DNA from: Spirochaetota bacterium
GTDB lineage: Bacteria > Spirochaetota > Leptospiria > Turneriellales > Turneriellaceae
Reading direction: 5' to 3'
DNA length: 16,476 nt
Assembly: GCA_029561505.1 (NCBI GenBank)
Contig: JAKQXK010000581.1
Coordinates: forward strand, 1-16,476
In this document: in pieces, positions 13,325 through 16,476 of the stretch
How the letters are laid out: each line of letters begins with the position of its first letter
Position numbering within the stretch: position 1 is the stretch's first letter
Made by a program: the position numbers and the translations under genes
The notes under the pieces: model-generated
Database searches by the model: none
Seen by the model: only the letters and a program-made list of their open reading frames with translations
Told to the model about the DNA's origin: nothing

Positions 13325-14183
13325 TCGATTCAGTACTGCGCCGGTTTAAACTGCGCAGCACGCTCGCGATTACGACCGCCACAACCAACCCCGCAAACAC
13401 GAGCAGCGCCCCCCAGAATACGCGAGTCGGCATGCGCTCACCGAGAAACAGCGCATTGCTGCCAAGCCCGAACACCGGCACGAGTGTACCGAACGGCATC
13501 ACCTTACTCGCCGGAAACTTCAGCATCATTTTGCTGAAAAGTGAAAACGCCAGCTGCGTCGCGAAGAGCGCCATAAAGGCGACGGCAAGCCATGATTGCC
13601 ATGACGCGTGTTGAACCTGATTCAGCATCTGGCCCGGCCCCTCGACGCTCAGCGCCAGCGCAAATAGCGGCAACGACGACAAAAAGCTTGTCCACGCGAT
13701 GAAGCCCGCAAAGTCTTCGATGCGAAAAGTTTTGAGCAGAATGTTGCCAGCCGACCAGAAGAGCGCCGACAGCAGAATCAGTATAAATCCGACTGCTTGA
13801 GCGCCGCCAAAATAGTCATAGCCGATCACCAGAAGGCCCACCGCAGAAATCACAAAGCCGGCAATTTGCAAAAGGCTCACGCGCTCGCGAAAGATGACCC
13901 AGGCAAAGAAGATCGTGATGTAGACCTGAGTCTGAATCAGCACCGACGACATGCCCGCGGGTAGCTTGAGGTAAATTGCCCAGAACATGAGGCCATATTG
14001 CAGCACACCGATAAACAGGCTGTAGACGACGAGCCGGCGCCAGTCAACCGGCGGAAACTTGTAGAGCAGAATCAGCGGAAAGCCCGCGAGAAAAAAGCGG
14101 ATTGCGCAGAGCGTGAACGGCGCAAACGATTCGAGGCCGATGCGAATCGCCACGAAGCTGAGGCCCCAGAACATGGGCGGCAC
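13314..14183 (-). CDS. EamA-family (DMT superfamily) transporter
   Basis: The 289-residue protein has about ten membrane helices in two EamA repeats (about 1-130 and 140-275). MFWGLSFVAIRIGLESFAPFTLCAIRFFLAG (4-34) is the typical first-repeat start and FRERVSLLQIAGFVISAVGLLVIGYD (about 98-123) the end of that repeat; FLGERMPTRVFWGALLVFAGLVV is the matching end of the second. EamA proteins export amino acids and other metabolites; substrate unknown. The only canonical start is GTG at 14183, which leaves three residues before helix 1. The frame stays open to 14222 and reads SRISASDWFRVLVPPMFWG, which looks like a genuine family N-terminus, so translation may begin at a non-canonical codon near 14213. 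It overlaps or abuts the outer-membrane gene upstream (stop at 14223), suggesting an operon. Confidence 0.88.
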   Translation of the reverse strand: MPPMFWGLSFVAIRIGLESFAPFTLCAIRFFLAGFPLILLYKFPPVDWRRLVVYSLFIGVLQYGLMFWAIYLKLPAGMSSVLIQTQVYITIFFAWVIFRERVSLLQIAGFVISAVGLLVIGYDYFGGAQAVGFILILLSALFWSAGNILLKTFRIEDFAGFIAWTSFLSSLPLFALALSVEGPGQMLNQVQHASWQSWLAVAFMALFATQLAFSLFSKMMLKFPASKVMPFGTLVPVFGLGSNALFLGERMPTRVFWGALLVFAGLVVAVVIASVLRSLNRRSTESIKA

Positions 14184-14222
14184 GAGAACTCGAAACCAGT
14201 CTGAGGCGCTGATGCGTGAGAC

Positions 14223-15338
14223 TCAAAAAGCTTCTTTGAACGTAAAATAGAAATTGGCGTCGCCCTGGTTGGTGAAACCCATGTCGAGGCGCATGTTGAT
14301 CTTTTGCTCTTTGTCGACGAGTATTCTAAGACCCGTGCCGTAAGAGAACTTAAAATTCGACGACAGCGGTGCCGCAAGGTCGTTCGTCACATCACCCACA
14401 CCGGTGAAGAGCACGAGACCAAGGCGCCACCACACTGGCAGACGGTAGTCGAACTGCGTGGTCCACAGGTGGCGGTCGAGGTAGCGGCCGTGAAAAAAGC
14501 CGCGCATCTGAAACTGGCCGCCGAGCCGGGGCATCGCGTACCACGCCACATCGCCCGCTGTGGTCGTGATGAAGGCGTTCAGGGCAATGACATGACCAAA
14601 CCAGATCTTGTGAAACCAGCGGTAGTCGATGGTCGACTGCGTGAAGTTGCCTTTCGCAGCAAAAGTTTCATTGCTGTGAAAGATCCTCATTTCAAACCAA
14701 TGGCCGCGCTCGGGCGAAAAGGCATTGTCTCGCGTGTCGATGAGCAAATGCACCCCCGGCCCGTTTGCGCGCGTGCCTTCGAAACCCGCCGGGCGAATCG
14801 TCTGCAGATAACCGGTTGAAGATTCTGCGGCGATGGCGTCGAACTGGCTCTGCCACATGCCGCCCAAATAGACGTCGGGGGCCAACAGCCACAGCGCGCT
14901 CGTGCGGTTCGCAAAACCGCGCGCCTCGAACTTGTCTTCAAGCGTCACGGGCGTCGCCGCCCCAACACCCCACATCTGGTATGGTTGCTTGTAGACATCG
15001 AGGTTCTGCATGATCTTCAGGCGGTGCTGTAAAAAATAGGCCTCGGCAATGAGGCCGAAGCTGTATTGCTGGTTCTGCGACGCGGTAAAAAAAGTTGTGA
15101 GTTCGCTGATGCGCTTTCTCGGCGCGCCTGGCCACGGGTTATACCAAAAAATACCGCCGCCCGCAACCATGAACCGCGTCTCGGGCGTGTAAAGCGGCAC
15201 GAGCAGCGGAAACATACCCCAGGTTTGTTCTGTCTTTTCTGGCTCAGTGGGTTTGGCTTCGGCCTCAGCCGAAAGCGACGTGACGAATGCCGCCGCAATG
15301 AGCAAAATTGCAAAACGATGAGGATAGATGAGCGACAT
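14223..15338 (-). CDS. Outer-membrane beta-barrel protein, Omp85/BamA (surface antigen D15) family, no POTRA domains
   Basis: The 371-residue product has a signal peptide (hydrophobic FAILLIAAAFVTSLSA, cleavage near residue 24) and a short charged linker, then a barrel. Features of the Omp85 barrel are GVHLLIDTRDNAFSPERGHWFEMRIF (196-220), the GxHxxxDTRDNxFxPxxG signature, and QMRGFFHGRY (277-286), matching the (V/I)RGF motif of the loop 6 hairpin. FSYGTGLRILVDKEQKINMRLDMGF precedes the C-terminal strand ANFYFTFKEAF, which ends in Phe as barrel substrates do. At this length the POTRA repeats are absent, as in short patatin- or metallophosphatase-linked barrels or TamA-like relatives. The role (secretion, lipid or protein insertion) is not clear. 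The start ATG lacks a clear Shine-Dalgarno. Confidence 0.85.
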   Translation of the reverse strand: MSLIYPHRFAILLIAAAFVTSLSAEAEAKPTEPEKTEQTWGMFPLLVPLYTPETRFMVAGGGIFWYNPWPGAPRKRISELTTFFTASQNQQYSFGLIAEAYFLQHRLKIMQNLDVYKQPYQMWGVGAATPVTLEDKFEARGFANRTSALWLLAPDVYLGGMWQSQFDAIAAESSTGYLQTIRPAGFEGTRANGPGVHLLIDTRDNAFSPERGHWFEMRIFHSNETFAAKGNFTQSTIDYRWFHKIWFGHVIALNAFITTTAGDVAWYAMPRLGGQFQMRGFFHGRYLDRHLWTTQFDYRLPVWWRLGLVLFTGVGDVTNDLAAPLSSNFKFSYGTGLRILVDKEQKINMRLDMGFTNQGDANFYFTFKEAF

Positions 15339-15407
15339 GGTTTGGCGAATGTGTCGCGAACGGTCGCGAAATCGAAACGTATCGAAAAGCTGTTTGGGCC
15401 TCGCGCG

Positions 15408-15626
15408 CTATCTCACAACCGTTAGAATCTCGACGCCATTTTTTATCTCTGACGCGATGCGACCTTTTTCAATCTGAAAGGCAATCACCTTCTCAACCGC
15501 AGCCGTTGTCGCTTCGCGCTGCGCGACCCCCTCACGCGCAACGATCACTTCGATCAACTTTGAACGCGCCATGCGCCCATCGCGCGCCTGCCGCAAGATC
15601 ATGTGCACATCGGTTACGGCTGCCAT
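15408..15626 (-). CDS. Small protein, possible winged-helix fold, unknown function
   Basis: The 72-residue product (MAAVTDVHMILRQARDGRMARSKLIEVIVAREGVAQREATTAAVEKVIAFQIEKGRIASEIKNGVEILTVVR) reads as three helices followed by a two-strand hairpin (GRIASEIKNGVEILTVV). That pattern resembles a minimal winged helix, but I recognise no family. It is transcribed divergently from recA across a shared AT-rich region. TATTCT (15633-15638) ends 6 nt before the ATG and no Shine-Dalgarno is present, suggesting a leaderless transcript. Its codon use matches the neighbours. Position alone is the only hint of a link to recA. Confidence 0.55.
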   Translation of the reverse strand: MAAVTDVHMILRQARDGRMARSKLIEVIVAREGVAQREATTAAVEKVIAFQIEKGRIASEIKNGVEILTVVR

Positions 15627-15639
15627 GGGGGTAGAATAT

Positions 15640-15670
15640 CATTTTTTTCCGAATCCGTGAGAAAAAAATG
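15640..15670. promoter_or_regulatory. AT-rich inverted repeat in the recA divergent promoter region
   Basis: CATTTTTTTC (15640-15649) and GAAAAAAATG (15661-15670) are perfect inverted complements around an 11-bp centre. They lie between the recA leader and the divergent small gene, where A/T tracts can act as UP elements for both promoters. A TTTAATAT stretch (15684-15691) is the best recA -10 candidate; a good -35 is not seen. I find no TTTG-N5-CAAA motif of the kind reported for Leptospira LexA. Confidence 0.45.
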
Positions 15671-15698
15671 CCGTTTTCTGGTATTTAATATGTAGAGA

Positions 15699-15737
15699 GC
15701 ATTCTGTCGCTGCCGCAAAGCGGCAACGACAGAATGC
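15699..15737 (+). promoter_or_regulatory. Strong hairpin in the recA 5' leader
   Basis: GCATTCTGTCG (15699-15709) pairs with CGACAGAATGC (15727-15737); after one C/A mismatch TGCCGC (15711-15716) pairs with GCGGCA (15720-15725) around an AAA loop. It ends 5 nt before the AAGGAG ribosome binding site of recA, and begins about 8 nt after the TAATAT -10 candidate, so it may form the mRNA 5' end. No U-run follows, so it is not a terminator. It could stabilise the message or tune translation. Confidence 0.65.
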
Positions 15738-15755
15738 AAACAAGGAGACATAATA

Positions 15756-16476
15756 ATGATTGACACAACGGGAAAAAATGGCGTGCTCACACCCATAATG
15801 GCAGAGACAAAAGAGACGGCGGCTTCGAAAGCAGAGGCAGCAGAGAAGGCAAAGGCGCTCGATTCAGCGCTGGTTCAGATTGAAAAACAATTTGGCAAAG
15901 GCGCGGTGATGAAACTGAACGCCGATGCAATGCGCGAGATTCCGGTGATTTCGACTGGCGCGCTGTCGCTCGACCTCGCCCTCGGCGTCGGCGGTGTGCC
16001 GCGTGGCCGCATAATCGAAATTTATGGCCCTGAATCTTCGGGCAAAACGACTCTCACTCTGCACATCGTTGCCGAAGCGCAGAAACTCGGTGGCATGGCT
16101 GCGTTTATCGACGCCGAACACGCGCTCGACCCGTCTTACGCGCGCCGCCTTGGCGTGAATATCGACGAACTTCTGGTATCACAACCCGACAACGGTGAAC
16201 AAGCGCTAGAGATCGCCGAAGCGCTCGTACGATCAAACGCGCTCGATGTGATCGTGATCGACTCGGTCGCAGCTCTCGTGCCCAAATCAGAAATTGAAGG
16301 CGACATGGGCCAGGCAACCATGGGTGTGCAGGCGCGCCTCATGAGCCAGGCGCTCAGAAAGCTGACGGGGGCAATCCACAAAACGAACACGGTCGTCATC
16401 TTCATCAACCAGATTCGTATGAAAATCGGCGTGATGTTCGGTTCGCCCGAAACCACAACCGGCGGCAACGCGCTCA
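15756..16476 (+). CDS. recA: Recombinase RecA (C-terminus beyond window)
   Basis: The first 240 codons of RecA are present. An N-terminal extension rich in Ala, Lys and Glu (1-33) precedes the core, which starts [20 protein letters not shown]. Walker A is GPESSGKTT (91-99), the catalytic glutamate is E121 in [10 protein letters not shown], and the Walker B aspartate is D169 in [34 protein letters not shown] (182-203) includes DNA-binding loop L1, [24 protein letters not shown] the start of L2. Numbering is 25 ahead of E. coli RecA. The start at 15756 has AAGGAG 8-9 nt upstream; a second ATG at 15798 is possible but lacks one. RecA drives homologous recombination and LexA self-cleavage. A divergent small gene and a leader hairpin lie upstream. 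Confidence 0.98.
   Translation, partial: MIDTTGKNGVLTPIMAETKETAASKAEAAEKAKALDSALVQIEKQFGKGAVMKLNADAMREIPVISTGALSLDLALGVGGVPRGRIIEIYGPESSGKTTLTLHIVAEAQKLGGMAAFIDAEHALDPSYARRLGVNIDELLVSQPDNGEQALEIAEALVRSNALDVIVIDSVAALVPKSEIEGDMGQATMGVQARLMSQALRKLTGAIHKTNTVVIFINQIRMKIGVMFGSPETTTGGNAL

Noticed and set aside
15614..15796. 60-residue minus-strand frame over the recA leader
   Set aside because: It runs antisense through the recA ribosome binding site, hairpin and start, with no family resemblance or start signals.

Overview
The window looks like chromosomal DNA of a spirochaete of the family Leptospiraceae, most like Turneriella or a close relative. The reasons are moderate GC with GC-rich third codon positions, a remnant of a DUF1554 lipoprotein (a domain concentrated in Leptospiraceae), loose lipobox-style signal peptides, and a spirochaete-like recA. 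The genus is an inference. There are no rRNA or tRNA genes, no CRISPR array and no recognisable insertion sequence.

Region 1 (1-3863, nearly all minus strand): the N-terminal end of a stomatin/slipin-type SPFH protein, a Uma2-family nuclease-like protein, and a small catabolic-looking operon of an SDR-like oxidoreductase and an enoyl-CoA hydratase/isomerase (4-bp overlap). A TetR regulator lies upstream. Matching 14-bp operator-like sites sit in front of the operon and inside the tetR promoter, which supports local regulation of the operon plus autoregulation. A four-helix membrane protein of unknown role follows.

Region 2 (3969-6391, minus): an exported protein of unknown function whose stop codon lies in a perfect 26-bp palindrome, an MFS exporter, and a VapBC toxin-antitoxin pair. 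The vapC toxin is split by a frameshift at a TA dinucleotide repeat.

Region 3 (6440-8420): a plus-strand helical protein of unknown function, a decayed DUF1554 lipoprotein gene, and a convergent membrane fatty-acid-hydroxylase/sterol-desaturase protein.

Region 4 (8438-12654, plus): a two-gene signalling cassette. The first gene encodes REC-PAS-PAS. One base after it begins a large CheB-CheR-coiled coil-PAS-PAS gene, interrupted by a +1 frameshift near 11640-11690. No histidine kinase is encoded beside it.

Region 5 (12690-15626): a second toxin-antitoxin pair (Phd/YefM-like antitoxin and PIN toxin, the toxin apparently starting at CTG), then on the minus strand an EamA-type transporter, an Omp85/BamA-like outer-membrane barrel and a 72-residue protein.

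Region 6 (15627-16476, plus): the recA promoter and leader, with a strong hairpin just before the ribosome binding site, and the first 240 codons of recA.

Two themes recur. Strong hairpins lie at predicted mRNA 5' ends (SDR operon, recA). Several genes (tetR, vapB, the second antitoxin, the 72-residue gene, possibly slipin) have a -10-like hexamer ending only 5-7 nt before the start codon, suggesting leaderless transcripts. Decay is also common: three genes are broken by frameshift or deletion (vapC, the DUF1554 lipoprotein, cheB-cheR). No stretch over 300 bases lacks a gene.
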